DNA of 64,000 bases, taken from positions 62,001 to 126,000 of the forward strand of contig JAHCHO010000001.1 of the NCBI GenBank assembly GCA_026129685.1. Reading direction: 5' to 3'. The notes under the pieces are model-generated. The model did not search any database and was not told the origin of the DNA. It saw only the letters and a program-made list of their open reading frames with translations. The first letter of the stretch is position 1. Each line of letters begins with the position of its first letter. This document shows positions 1 to 9,899 of this stretch, in pieces. A program made the position numbers and the translations under genes. Origin of the DNA: Fimbriimonadaceae bacterium (GTDB taxonomy: Bacteria; Armatimonadota; Fimbriimonadia; Fimbriimonadales; Fimbriimonadaceae).

Positions 1-217
1 CCGACCTCGATCCTTGATCTGGTGCGCGGTTTCGCGGTGGCCGCAGGGCGAACCCCCGAGGTCCAACACGGTCCGCCGAGGGTCGGGGACGTGAGGCACT
101 CGTGCGCGGACGCCGGCCGCGCGATGGCTTCCGGCTGGCGAGCAGAGGTTCCGCTTGCGGAAGGACTGTCCCGTGTGCTCTCCTGGCAGAGGGCGCAGGG
201 CTAGCCCAAGAAACGGT

Positions 218-243
218 CAAGCCCGCGCACGGGCACGGGCTTG
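218..243 (-). terminator. Possible terminator hairpin
   Basis: Perfect 8-bp inverted repeat, CAAGCCCG (218-225) and CGGGCTTG (236-243), lying just past the stop of the small gene on the minus strand. No clear U-tract follows, so a terminator role is only suggested by position. The rest of 1-217 holds no ORF or RNA that I can support. Confidence 0.22.
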
Positions 244-269
244 GTCCGGACAAACCGGGGGGCGGAAGG

Positions 270-467
270 CTACTTCGCCTCGGGGGCGCTGGAGGCCTTG
301 AAGGCGGCCTCGTTCACGAACTTGAAGAGCTTGCTCCCTTCGTATTCGGCGGTCATGGCATAGCGGACCTGCACGCCCGACTTGGTCTGGCGCTCCATCT
401 TCATCTTTTTGACCTGGCTGTCCGGCACGTCGACGTGAGATCGAGTCTTCAGATTGTAAAACTGCAT
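270..467 (-). CDS. Small conserved-looking protein of unknown function (65 aa)
   Basis: I do not recognise the family. The product starts MQFYNLKTRSH and is rich in Lys, Val and Glu, with no signal peptide or membrane segment. The start is chosen because AAGGAG sits about 10 nt before the ATG; longer readings through the same frame run antisense to the Fur gene and look non-coding. It is divergent from the Fur-family gene, with about 170 bp between them. The presence of a clean Shine-Dalgarno and a TGCTATGCT extended -10 upstream argues that it is real. The name should stay hypothetical. Confidence 0.6.
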   Translation of the reverse strand: MQFYNLKTRSHVDVPDSQVKKMKMERQTKSGVQVRYAMTAEYEGSKLFKFVNEAAFKASSAPEAK

Positions 468-527
468 CTTCGCGATTCTCCTTCGGGAAGAACCTAAGCC
501 CTTCCGGGATCGGGTGATTCGGAGTTG

Positions 528-533
528 AGCATA
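528..533 (-). promoter_or_regulatory. Candidate extended -10 promoter of the 65-aa gene
   Basis: Reading leftwards, TGC-TATGCT forms an extended -10 box about 60 nt before the ATG at 467. The -35 region is poor, as is usual for extended -10 promoters. Confidence 0.3.
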
Positions 534-635
534 GCACAAAGATTTGAACTTGAGAAGGGGGTTTCTGCGAGAACCGTCAAGGTTCCGAACAGGGTCGGGC
601 GCATGGCGGCTGACGTAGAATGGGGATGTAGGCCG

Positions 636-1103
636 ATGAGAACCGACGAAGCCCTTCCGACAGGCCCCTCCGAGGGGTTCGAGAGCCACGCCTTGGCTGT
701 CCTGAAGGCGCGCGGGTTCCGCATCACCACGCCCCGAGTCTTGGTGATCCGGGCGCTGGCGGCGTCCAGCAGGTCGCTGACCGCGTACGCGATCCACGAC
801 GAGATCACCCAGGCGGGCGGCAAGATCGACGTGGTGAGCGTCTACCGAATTCTGACGACTCTTGGGGAGTCGGGACTGGTCCATCGGATCGGGGTGACGG
901 ACGGCTTTGCCGCGTGCCGTCAGACGCACGAGCACCACGGGACGGTCCAGCACCTGGTGTGCAGCGAGTGCGGGACGGTGACGGAATTGGAGCTGGGGGA
1001 GCGGCTGCGCGACGAGACGCTCGACCACGCACGGGAAACCGGTTTCGAGGCGCGCGAAATGCACGTCGAGGTTCTGGGGCGTTGCCGTTCGTGCGTATCA
1101 TGA
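636..1103 (+). CDS. Fur-family metal-responsive transcriptional repressor
   Basis: A 155-aa DNA-binding regulator of metal homeostasis (Fur/Zur/PerR superfamily). The N-terminal winged helix includes RGFRITTPRVLVIRAL and the VYRILTTL recognition region. The dimerisation half carries the histidine-rich metal site THEHHGTVQH, then two structural-zinc CxxC pairs, CSEC and CRSC near the C-terminus. Which metal it senses cannot be read from the sequence. The ATG at 636 gives the usual Fur length; an in-frame ATG at 603 and a GTG/TTG at 525 would add an N-terminal extension with no family counterpart. It lies 56 bp upstream of enolase in the same direction, but a functional link is doubtful. Confidence 0.88.
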   Translation: MRTDEALPTGPSEGFESHALAVLKARGFRITTPRVLVIRALAASSRSLTAYAIHDEITQAGGKIDVVSVYRILTTLGESGLVHRIGVTDGFAACRQTHEHHGTVQHLVCSECGTVTELELGERLRDETLDHARETGFEAREMHVEVLGRCRSCVS

Positions 1104-1147
1104 CGCTTCCCGGGACCTGGTGGCGGCGCGGCATTCCGGGCAGATAA

Positions 1148-2458
<1,311 letters not shown>

Positions 2459-2520
2459 CTCCCGTCACCGCTGGCATCGTGCGGAACGAAGGATTTCGGA
2501 TGGGCTACCCAGGCGATTCG

Positions 2521-2546
2521 GGGTTCTTCACAGGCTCGGAATGACA
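2521..2546. repeat. Possible dispersed intergenic repeat fragment
   Basis: The gap between enolase and the next gene contains GGTTCTTCACAGGCTCGG followed by AATGACA. This resembles the GTCATTCnGAGC...GAAGAAnC family of short dispersed repeats seen between genes in many bacterial phyla. Only one copy is visible here, so repeat status is inferred from resemblance alone. Nothing else is seen in the 163-bp gap. Confidence 0.2.
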
Positions 2547-2621
2547 GGCCAAGGTGCGGTCCTCCCGGGCGCGTCGACGGGGCGCCCAGTGGGCCCGCCA
2601 CCCGGCAGGGGGGCAATACGC

Positions 2622-5123
2622 CTAAACCGAGCCCTGAATGAGTTCGATCTTCCGGGCGTAGGTGCTAACCAGGCGGGCACTCTCGGCGGGATCGCTGGAT
2701 TCGGCGTAGACGTGAAACACGGGGTCGACCGCGTCGGGCAAGATCAGCACCCAGTTGCCGTTCTGGAAGATCTTGATGCCATCCAGCAACTCGACGTGAC
2801 CGTCCTCCGGCGTTTCCTCGCTCAGAACGCGCATCACCGCGCCCTTGGCCTCCCACGGGCAACGAACGGTTTCCGAAGCCTGGTGGAAGGCGGGCAAGGC
2901 GGCCAGTAGCTCGCTGAGATTGGTCTTGGTCTGGCGCAGGAGCGTGATGAGCTTGCAGAAGGCGAACATCGCGTCGAACCCGGGGTGGAGAACCGGGAAG
3001 AGGAATCCGCCACGGTCGTCGCCGCCGAAATGGACGGACTGCTCGGAGGAGGCGTCCATCAAGGATCGGGTGTCGGCTTTGGTGCGGACGACGTCGGCTT
3101 GTTCACGCACGAGAAGATCCTCGAGGGTGGACGGCGCGGTGACGCTCATCGAGATGCGCGCGTGCGGCGTGGCCTGGGCCACGAGCATCGCGAGGGCCCC
3201 GAAGAGAGCGTTCCCCTGGATGAGATGACCCTGGTCGTCCACCGCGATCATCCGTTCGCCCTCCTCGACGAAGAGCACGCCGAGGTCGTAGCCCAAGGTG
3301 CCGACAATGTGCCTCAGGTTCTCAAGATAGGCGTCGATCTCGTCGGGGGTTCGCGGGGCGCGCTTGGCGTCGTGGTAGGCGTTGAGGCTGATGGACTCGA
3401 CCCCGAGTTCGCTGAGCATGGACGGGAAGATCGCCGCCAGCGGTCCGAACCCGTAATCGCAAACCGCGCGGAGCGGGGGCAGGCCCTGGGGTGCGGCCAG
3501 GTGCCGGAAGAAGTCGAGTTTGTACTCGTCCACCGCTCGGCTCGCGAACTCGATGATGCCGAGATCGTCCGGGTCGGTGCGCTTGAAGTCTTCGCGGAAA
3601 AAGACGGACTCGACCTTCTTCTCCAGGTTCTTCGAGATGTACGCACCCTCCGAGTTGAGCATTTCGACGAGGCTGACCCGAGTGTTGCCGGGCAGTTTGC
3701 GCACGTTGATCGCCCCGGCCGCTCCGCTCGCTTTGATGAAGTGTCGCGTGATGGGAACGGCGCTCGATCGCAGATCCAGCACGTCGCACCCGACGCTGAG
3801 AAGCGAGGCGATCATCGCGCGCTTGACCATTCGCGAACTGCGGGTGCTGTCTCGTGAGGTGACGACCTTCGCGCCTTTGGGAAGGCACGACCCGAAAGCC
3901 GAGCCAAGCCGGGTGGCGAAATCGGGGGTGATCTCGATGTTGGAGAGTCCGGCGACCCCGAGGTCGCGGAACAGCTGGCCGCGCCACTTGTTGCCCCATA
4001 CGAGCGACATCGTGACGATGGAGCCCCGCTCGATGATCTTGTCCGGCCAAAGCTTGATGCGGGGCCGGATGGTGCTCCCGGCGTCGAGCAGGCAACGGTC
4101 GCCCACGACGGCGTCCTCGCGCACGACCGCGTCGAGTTTCACGGTGACCCGAGACCCGAGGATGGCGGAGTGAATGCCCGCGTTGACCCCGATGTAGGCT
4201 CCGTCCCAGACGACGGAGCGCTCGACGGTGGCGTTCTCCATCACGAGGGAGTTGTCGCCGATGGCGGTGAAGGGGCCGACGGTGGCGCGAGCCTTGACCT
4301 TGCTGGCGCGACCGATCACGATGGGTGCGATCAGGTTCGCGTCGTCCTCGATCACCGTGTTCGCGCCGACCCAGACGCCGGGCCGCACCTCGCTTCCGGG
4401 CATCGGGAGGTTCACCTTGCCGCCCAGCATGTCCTCCTGCGCCTCGCGGTACTGGGTGAGGGAGCCGACGTCGCACCAGTACTCGTCCATCACGTAGCCG
4501 AACATCGGCTTGCCCTCGTGGAGGATTTGCGGGAAGATGTCCTTGGACCAGTCGTAGTTCTTGCCCGGCTCCATGTAGTCGAACACTTCGGGCTCGAGGA
4601 TGTACATGCCGGTGTTGACGGTGTCGCTGAAGACCTCGGACCAACTCGGCTTCTCGAGGAACCGGACGATTCGGCCGTCGTCGTCGGTGATCACGACTCC
4701 GAAGTCGAGTGGGTTGGGCACCCGGTAGAGGATGAGGGTGGCCAGGCTCTTCTTCTGCCGGTGGAAGGCGAGCGCCTTGGTGATGTCGCAGTCGGTGAGA
4801 GCGTCGCCGGAGACGATGAGGAACGTGCCCTCCTTCAGGCCGTCCTCCGCCTTCTTGACGCTGCCCGCGGTGCCGAGGGGGGTGTCCTCGACGCTGTAGC
4901 TCATCGCGACGTCGAAGTCGGAACCGTCGCCGAAATAGCCCTGAATCTCGTCGCCCAGGTAGTAGAGGGTGCTGACGACGTCCGTCACCCCGTGCCGCTT
5001 GAGGAGGACGAGAATATGCTCCATGATCGGCCGGTTGCAGATCGGCACGAGCGGTTTGGGGAGGTTCGCGGTGATGGGGCGGAGTCGGGACCCCTCGCCC
5101 CCGGCCATAACGACGGCTTTCAT
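2622..5123 (-). CDS. Sugar nucleotidyltransferase / left-handed beta-helix / degenerate phosphomannomutase fusion
   Basis: An 833-aa three-part protein. Residues 1 to about 230 form a nucleotidyltransferase: MKAVVMAGGEGSRLRPIT with the activator loop, then PKPLVPI. This half would make an NDP-sugar, most likely GDP-mannose or a related hexose, for surface polysaccharide. Residues about 250-365 are hexapeptide beta-helix repeats. The rest is homologous to phosphomannomutase/phosphoglucomutase (TSRDSTRSSRMVKRAM), but the catalytic serine loop TASHNP is replaced by INVRKLPGN and the metal loop DGDxDR by VEEGERM. That half is therefore probably not a mutase and may be regulatory. The start is placed at the family-typical MKAVVMAGG; an upstream ATG at 5153 would add ten residues. 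No clear Shine-Dalgarno. Confidence 0.85.
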   Translation of the reverse strand: MKAVVMAGGEGSRLRPITANLPKPLVPICNRPIMEHILVLLKRHGVTDVVSTLYYLGDEIQGYFGDGSDFDVAMSYSVEDTPLGTAGSVKKAEDGLKEGTFLIVSGDALTDCDITKALAFHRQKKSLATLILYRVPNPLDFGVVITDDDGRIVRFLEKPSWSEVFSDTVNTGMYILEPEVFDYMEPGKNYDWSKDIFPQILHEGKPMFGYVMDEYWCDVGSLTQYREAQEDMLGGKVNLPMPGSEVRPGVWVGANTVIEDDANLIAPIVIGRASKVKARATVGPFTAIGDNSLVMENATVERSVVWDGAYIGVNAGIHSAILGSRVTVKLDAVVREDAVVGDRCLLDAGSTIRPRIKLWPDKIIERGSIVTMSLVWGNKWRGQLFRDLGVAGLSNIEITPDFATRLGSAFGSCLPKGAKVVTSRDSTRSSRMVKRAMIASLLSVGCDVLDLRSSAVPITRHFIKASGAAGAINVRKLPGNTRVSLVEMLNSEGAYISKNLEKKVESVFFREDFKRTDPDDLGIIEFASRAVDEYKLDFFRHLAAPQGLPPLRAVCDYGFGPLAAIFPSMLSELGVESISLNAYHDAKRAPRTPDEIDAYLENLRHIVGTLGYDLGVLFVEEGERMIAVDDQGHLIQGNALFGALAMLVAQATPHARISMSVTAPSTLEDLLVREQADVVRTKADTRSLMDASSEQSVHFGGDDRGGFLFPVLHPGFDAMFAFCKLITLLRQTKTNLSELLAALPAFHQASETVRCPWEAKGAVMRVLSEETPEDGHVELLDGIKIFQNGNWVLILPDAVDPVFHVYAESSDPAESARLVSTYARKIELIQGSV

Positions 5124-5156
5124 CGGGTTCGTACCTACGGGCGTCTTGGGCACGCC

Positions 5157-5231
5157 CTAGGAGAACGTTCGCCAGTGGCTGCGCAGTTCCTTGACGAAAC
5201 GCAACGGTTCCTGAGCGACGCGTAGGATCAT
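5157..5231 (-). CDS. Possible 24-aa leader-like ORF
   Basis: A short ATG-to-TAG reading frame directly upstream of the nucleotidyltransferase gene, beginning MILRVAQEPLRF and ending RSHWRTFS. Its amino-acid make-up is protein-like, but it has no convincing ribosome-binding site. It may be a small protein, a leader peptide, or chance. Confidence 0.22.
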   Translation of the reverse strand: MILRVAQEPLRFVKELRSHWRTFS

Positions 5232-5271
5232 GGTCCCAGGTCACCATTTGTTTGATGCGATCGCGAGGCGC

Positions 5272-5289
5272 CCGACCGCTTTCGGTCGG
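5272..5289. terminator. Short GC-rich hairpin
   Basis: Perfect 7-bp stem CCGACCG / CGGTCGG with a four-base loop, in the gap between two divergent genes. There is no U-run on either side. It may be an operator or RNA leader structure; its role is unknown. Confidence 0.25.
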
Positions 5290-5356
5290 ACTCCACGCGA
5301 GAGAGAGCGACCCCGCGTCTTAGCTGCTGGAACGAATTGCCGAACGGGAGACTGGC

Positions 5357-6354
5357 GTGAGACCGAAACGCGCGCTCGCATTGCTCGCACTAGCCCTTGT
5401 CGGTTGCGGAGGTAGTTCGGAACTGGGCGGGTTCCCGAGCCCTGAGCCGATCGAGGTGTTCGCTCTTGACGCTTTGGCGGCCAACAACGGCCTGGCAATG
5501 GACGTGTCCGGAGACGGTCGCGTTATTCCAGCGATCGGCGATACCCCGGTAGGAAGGATGCAGCAATCGTGGACGGCGTCCTGGTCAGCTACGATGTTCC
5601 AACTCTCGATCCGATGCCTTCCAGTGGGTTCTTGCTGGTGAGTCCCAACGGCCGATACCTTGCCGGGACGGGGAGCACATCCGAGGTCCATCCTAGGCGG
5701 TACGTGTTCTACCTCGATCTGCAGGAGGGCGTCGTGAAAGCGGTCTTCGGCTCGCAAGCCAGGAGCGTGACTCTCACGAAGATTCGGGACGATGGCACGC
5801 TTACGGGCTGGTACGAAGTAGACAGATTCCCCTTTGATTCTACGACCTACTACTTCACCTTCCGCCCCCCGGGTCGTTTCGAGGAAACGACGCAGCCGCC
5901 CGATCCGCCGAGCATCCCCACGCCCGCGCCGTCCGGATATGGCGAACCCCGTGTGTTCGTCTATTCGCACAATGAGCGCTTCGCTGGTGGTTGGGTGGTG
6001 GAGGTCACGACCGGGAGGACGTTTGGGTGCGTTTGGGACGCTTCCGGTCGGGCGACCTTGTTGCCCAGGATCGAAGGCGTGACCGCGGGGGAAGGCGTCG
6101 GTTGGGTGTCCGACGACGGCACTCGGGCCTTGTACGACGGACATCACGACGTTCGCGACGAGGGCCTCCAGGCCCTCTGGGTCAGGGGCCGGACGCCGAT
6201 TCTCACAGAGACGTTTCCCCAGATGGCAGGCGGTCCCGCAAGACCGTTCTTCGGAAGGTGGTTCGCTCGGGCAAAAGCGGCGAATGGACGCTACCTTTCG
6301 GTGGACGCCGGTCATGATTCGGGAGCACAGGTGTACTTGGTCCACGTCCCATAG
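5357..6354 (+). pseudogene. Frameshifted lipoprotein, probably a beta-propeller type
   Basis: The first reading frame starts MRPKRALALLALALVGCGG, a clear lipoprotein signal with lipobox LVGC. At about 5550-5557 coding sense jumps from frame 2 to frame 1: GDTPVGR continues naturally as DAAIVDGVLVSYD only if one base is restored in the AAGGAT run. The downstream frame (from about 5557 to 6354) has short repeated strands such as SPNGRYLAG and VSDDGTRALYDG, like HAF/WD40-like secreted propellers. A GTG at 5569 could start a separate 261-aa product, but it would lack a signal peptide. Either the gene is decayed or there is a one-base sequencing error. Confidence 0.6.
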
Positions 6355-6363
6355 GTGGCGAGG

Positions 6364-6390
6364 ACCGCGAGACGCCTTCGAGCGGTTTTT
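6364..6390 (+). terminator. Weak terminator candidate
   Basis: ACCGC (6364-6368) pairs with GCGGT (6382-6386) and is followed directly by TTTT. It lies 9 bp after the stop of the lipoprotein gene. The stem is only 5 bp. Confidence 0.35.
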
Positions 6391-6452
6391 ATAGTGTGCA
6401 GGCGCAGAGGAGTGGCCCAGGCGAGCGAGGGGAGCAAATCCGGTTGCCTGTC

Positions 6453-7256
6453 CTAGGGGACCAGCGTCAGGAGCGAGACCTCCGGTGGGCAGTTGAAGCG
6501 GGAGGGAGGGCCGGTCGTGCCCACGCCCCGGCTCACGTACAGCGGGGTCGGCGCGTCCGGGTAGAAGCCCTCGACGTACTTCGCCCCGAGCCGCGTGTGC
6601 ATCGGCGCGAATCCGCCCGGAAAGCGGAACTGCCCCCCGTGGCTGTGTCCGCTAAGCATGAGGCGAGCCCCGGGGGGCAACTCGTCCACCATATCCGGCT
6701 CGTGCCAAAGGGCGACGATGGGATCGCCCAATGCCCGCGCTTGCGCCATCGTATCCTGGGGCCGGCCCCGCCCGATCTTCCCGGACCCGATCCCCGCCCA
6801 GGTGACCCCCGCCAGACGCGCCGCACGGTTGACGAGATAGGGAAAACCGAGATCGCGATAGACGGGCGCGATGTCCTCCGCCTTGAACTCGTGGTTGCCC
6901 TCGATCGCGACCACCCGTCCGGGCATCGTGCGAAGCGGACCAAGGGCGTCCGCCACATAGCGGGGCCCGTCCGGGAATCCGCGTGAGACGATGTCGCCCG
7001 CGAGGACCACGAAGTCGGGTTCCTCCGAAAGGGCGAGCGCGACCGCGCGGCACGCCTGCACGTGGCTGTACGCGTGCCCGATGTGGGTGTCGGCGATCAG
7101 CGCGATGCGAAATCCGTCCCGATCGGCGGGCCAGCCCTTTAGGCGAAGGGTTCGTCGTTCAAGGACCAGACGCTTGGACTCGGCCAGGCAACCGTAGGTC
7201 AACATGGCGGTCCCGACGGCGGTACCCAGGATGGCGAGGAGGTCGCGCGAGCGCAA
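6453..7256 (-). CDS. Membrane-anchored metallophosphoesterase (YkuE-like)
   Basis: Calcineurin-like phosphoesterase of about 267 aa. All five metal and catalytic blocks are present in order: ADTHIGH, AGDIVSRG, EGNHEF, LWHEPD and SGHSHGGQF. The N-terminus LLAILGTAVGTAMLTYG is a membrane segment or uncleaved signal, followed by the YGxxxE region typical of this group. Relatives act on UDP-diacylglucosamine-like lipids or have no known substrate, so the substrate is left open. Start: TTG at 7256 keeps the membrane segment; an ATG at 7205 would remove most of it. It is divergent from the GH10 gene, with 84 bp between the starts. Confidence 0.85.
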   Translation of the reverse strand: MRSRDLLAILGTAVGTAMLTYGCLAESKRLVLERRTLRLKGWPADRDGFRIALIADTHIGHAYSHVQACRAVALALSEEPDFVVLAGDIVSRGFPDGPRYVADALGPLRTMPGRVVAIEGNHEFKAEDIAPVYRDLGFPYLVNRAARLAGVTWAGIGSGKIGRGRPQDTMAQARALGDPIVALWHEPDMVDELPPGARLMLSGHSHGGQFRFPGGFAPMHTRLGAKYVEGFYPDAPTPLYVSRGVGTTGPPSRFNCPPEVSLLTLVP

Positions 7257-7340
7257 AGTGGCCCAAGGTACCCGTCCTTCGTGGCCGATGGACCCGGGCA
7301 GGCAGGAGTCTTCCGTCGGTTGGCAAAGGGAGAGTTCGGT

Positions 7341-9065
7341 ATGTTGATCGCCGCGGTCATCGCATTGGGAGTTCAGGCTTCGAGCCTCCTTGGACAGGGT
7401 TTCCTGGCGGCCTCGAGTTTCAAAGTCGTCCCAGGGGTGGCGATCGGCAGGACGCAGGAGGGATTCCGCGTCGTCGTGGACCGGGTGCCGGAAGGGGCGC
7501 CCTACGCGTCGCAGATTCGCATTCCTTTGGGAGCGCCGATCGCCAAGGACGATCTTGCCGTTCTTTCGTTCGAGGCTCGGTGCCTCGACAAACGTATCGC
7601 GCGTTTCGAACCCATCTTTGAGGTCGATCGCGAACCGTGGACGAAGTCGTTGCAGGCCTCGCTTTCGCTGGACGCCTCTAAGTGGACGCGATTCAGCCTT
7701 CCCTTTCGGGCGGCGGAGGGCTATGGCGCGCCCGACGCGGCACTGAAGGTCAATGTGAACTACGGACCGCAGCGGTTCGAGATTCGGTCCATCCGCCTGG
7801 TGAACCATGGGGCCAAGAAGGACCTGACGGGCATCGAGACGATCCAGCCCTACGCGGGCGAGGCGCCGGACGCCCCCTGGCGGGCGGAGGCGGCGGCGCG
7901 AATCGAGAAGTACCGGAAAGCGCCGTTGACGGTCCGGGTCGTGGACGGCAAGGGGCGACCGGTGGCGGGGGCGAACGTGCAGATACAGCAAACGCGGTCG
8001 GCGTTCGACTGGGGAACGGCGGTCAGCGGTTGGGCGCTCAAGGATGGCGCCCAGGATGTGGACCGGTACCGGAGGGAACTGCTCGCCAACTTCGACGTGG
8101 CCGTGCTGGAGAACCACCACAAGTGGGAGATCTGGGAGCGTCATCGTGAAGAGGCGCTCTGGGCGACCGATTGGTTGGCGAAGAACGGCCTGCCGATTCG
8201 TGGCCACAACCTCGTATGGGCCGGCCCGCAGTACCTGCCAAAGGACGTGTTCGGCCTAGAGGGCGACGCGCTTCGTCGGCGGATTCGGGCTCATTTCGAG
8301 GACGTTCTCGGCGCGCTCAAGGGCAAGTGCTACGAGTGGGACGTGCTGAACGAACCGTACGACAACCACCTGCTCCAAGGTCGCATCGCGGTTCCCGGCG
8401 TTCCGCCGGCACAAGGCAAACTTAATCCGGCGGAGATGGTGACCTGGTTCCGGTGGGCCAAGGAACTCGATCCCAGAGCGAAGCGCTGGCTGAACGACTA
8501 TGCCCTCTGGCAGGGCGACGACGAGGTCTTCAAGCGGTACAGCGTGGCGGTCACCCGATGGCTGTTGGAGCAAGGGGCGCCGCTCGACGGGTACGGAATC
8601 CAGGCCCACTTCTCCTCGCCCAAAGGCATCCCCGGTTTGCTCGACGACCTCCGTCGGCTGGACGGCCTCCCCATCAAACTGAAGGTCACGGAGTACGACT
8701 TCAAGACCCTGGACGAGGCCCTTCAGGCGCGCTACCTGCGAGACGCGATGACGGTCGCCTTCGCCGATCCCCGCTTTGACGGCTTCTTCCTTTGGGGTTT
8801 CTGGGACGGCGCCCACTGGATGCCCAACGGCGGTCTCTTCCGGCGAGATTGGTCGGCCCGCCCCTCGCTGGCGGTATGGCGCGACCTGACGAAGAAGGCG
8901 TGGCGAACCCGGGTTTCCGCCCGTAGCGCCAGGGACGGCACCGTGAAGACCCGCGGGTACCTCGGCGCCTATCGCGTGTCGGTGAAGGCGGGGGGATTCG
9001 AGAAAGAGGCCACGATCGCGCTCGACGCGAAGGGCGCGGCGGCGACGGTTCGGCTCGGCCGCTGA
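7341..9065 (+). CDS. Secreted GH10 endo-beta-1,4-xylanase
   Basis: A 574-aa enzyme for hydrolysing xylan outside the cytoplasm. Signal peptide MLIAAVIALGVQASSLLGQG, a jelly-roll-like N-terminal region to about residue 150, a short beta-domain near LTVRVVDGKGRPVAGANV, then the GH10 barrel. The acid/base Glu is in WDVLNEPYD (about residue 338) and the nucleophile Glu in LKVTEYDF (about 451). RGHNLVWAGPQ is the family substrate-binding motif. ATG at 7341 is preferred over 7281 because GGGAG lies just before it and it begins the signal peptide. Transcribed alone. Confidence 0.9.
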   Translation: MLIAAVIALGVQASSLLGQGFLAASSFKVVPGVAIGRTQEGFRVVVDRVPEGAPYASQIRIPLGAPIAKDDLAVLSFEARCLDKRIARFEPIFEVDREPWTKSLQASLSLDASKWTRFSLPFRAAEGYGAPDAALKVNVNYGPQRFEIRSIRLVNHGAKKDLTGIETIQPYAGEAPDAPWRAEAAARIEKYRKAPLTVRVVDGKGRPVAGANVQIQQTRSAFDWGTAVSGWALKDGAQDVDRYRRELLANFDVAVLENHHKWEIWERHREEALWATDWLAKNGLPIRGHNLVWAGPQYLPKDVFGLEGDALRRRIRAHFEDVLGALKGKCYEWDVLNEPYDNHLLQGRIAVPGVPPAQGKLNPAEMVTWFRWAKELDPRAKRWLNDYALWQGDDEVFKRYSVAVTRWLLEQGAPLDGYGIQAHFSSPKGIPGLLDDLRRLDGLPIKLKVTEYDFKTLDEALQARYLRDAMTVAFADPRFDGFFLWGFWDGAHWMPNGGLFRRDWSARPSLAVWRDLTKKAWRTRVSARSARDGTVKTRGYLGAYRVSVKAGGFEKEATIALDAKGAAATVRLGR

Positions 9066-9150
9066 TCGGGACTTTTGGACTATCGACAGGGGTCGCCGGG
9101 CGGGAATCGGGGGTCGCTCAAAACCGATCCAAGATTTCGGTAGATTCGCA

Positions 9151-9180
9151 TTGACAGCGGACCCATGCATCCCTTAGACT
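9151..9180 (+). promoter_or_regulatory. Strong housekeeping-type promoter of sigH
   Basis: Perfect -35 TTGACA (9151-9156), 18-bp spacer, -10 TAGACT (9175-9180), about 70 bp before the sigH start. It is the best sigma-70 match noted in the window. Confidence 0.65.
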
Positions 9181-9250
9181 AGGGCCATCAGCCCCGGTCT
9201 TTGCGGGGTCTGACCGCTGAACCGCAGGGTTGCGAGGTCAGGAGGATAAG

Positions 9251-9886
9251 TTGGCCGGTCTGGGCGAAAACCCTCATTGCAACAGCTTTGTTTTCATGCG
9301 CGACGAGGAGGTCGTCACTCGAGCCAAGGCGGGAGACAACCACGCGGCGGAGTTCCTCATCGGTCGTTACCGGCCTCTCGTGGAGAACAAGGCGAAGGCC
9401 TATTTCCTGATGGGGGCGGACCACGAGGACGTGGTCCAGGAAGGCATGATCGGCCTCTACAAGGCGATCCGGGACTTTCGCAGCGATCGCCTGAGCAAAT
9501 TCCGGCCGTTCGCCGAGTTGTGCGTCACCCGTCAGATCATCACCGCCGTCAAGACGGCGACTCGCCAGAAGCACGTGCCGTTGAACGCCTACGTTTCGCT
9601 CAACCGGTCGCTTACGGGCGAGCCGAGCGACGGGACCCTGATCGATCTGTTGCCCGACCAAGGAACGGAAAGCCCGGAGTCGGCTTTGATGGAGCGCAAA
9701 TTGCCGCAGAACCTGCACGAGGTGGTGAAGCACGTTCTGAGCGACCTCGAAAACTGCGTGTTGCGGTGTTACATGGAAGGCATGTCGTATCGCGAGATGA
9801 GCAAGGAGCTGAATTGCCACACCAAGTCGATCGACAACGCCCTCCAGCGCGTGAAGCGGAAGATCGGCCTGTTGCTCAAGGACTGA
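9251..9886 (+). CDS. sigH: RNA polymerase sigma factor of the SigH (sporulation/stationary) type
   Basis: A 211-aa sigma-70 family factor closely resembling Bacillus SigH. Region 2 reads YFLMGADHEDVVQEGMIGL, followed by CVTRQIITAVKTATRQKHVP. Region 4 ends NCHTKSIDNALQRVKRKI. It directs RNA polymerase to a promoter set that cannot be deduced here. The start is the TTG at 9251, five bases after AGGAGG; the earlier TTG at 9230 has no such site. It is followed 13 bp later by a LuxR-type gene and then cdsA, so the three probably share a transcript. The usual Bacillus neighbours and sporulation genes are not seen. Confidence 0.92.
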   Translation: MAGLGENPHCNSFVFMRDEEVVTRAKAGDNHAAEFLIGRYRPLVENKAKAYFLMGADHEDVVQEGMIGLYKAIRDFRSDRLSKFRPFAELCVTRQIITAVKTATRQKHVPLNAYVSLNRSLTGEPSDGTLIDLLPDQGTESPESALMERKLPQNLHEVVKHVLSDLENCVLRCYMEGMSYREMSKELNCHTKSIDNALQRVKRKIGLLLKD

Positions 9887-9899
9887 TGCGAGGGGCTCT

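Noticed and set aside
1-217. Structured RNA gene (RNase P, tmRNA, SRP or 6S RNA) at the left edge
   Set aside because: The segment is GC-rich with short inverted repeats and some RNase P-like words, but none of the conserved cores (such as AGGAAAGTCC or the SRP GGAAG loop) is present in order.
3322-5247. Long minus-strand ORF (641 aa) in a second frame of the nucleotidyltransferase gene
   Set aside because: Arg/Pro/His-rich, low complexity, typical out-of-frame reading in GC-rich DNA.
7257-8207. N-terminal extension of the metallophosphoesterase frame
   Set aside because: The extended frame runs antisense through the GH10 gene and lacks any domain; the real start is near the membrane segment.
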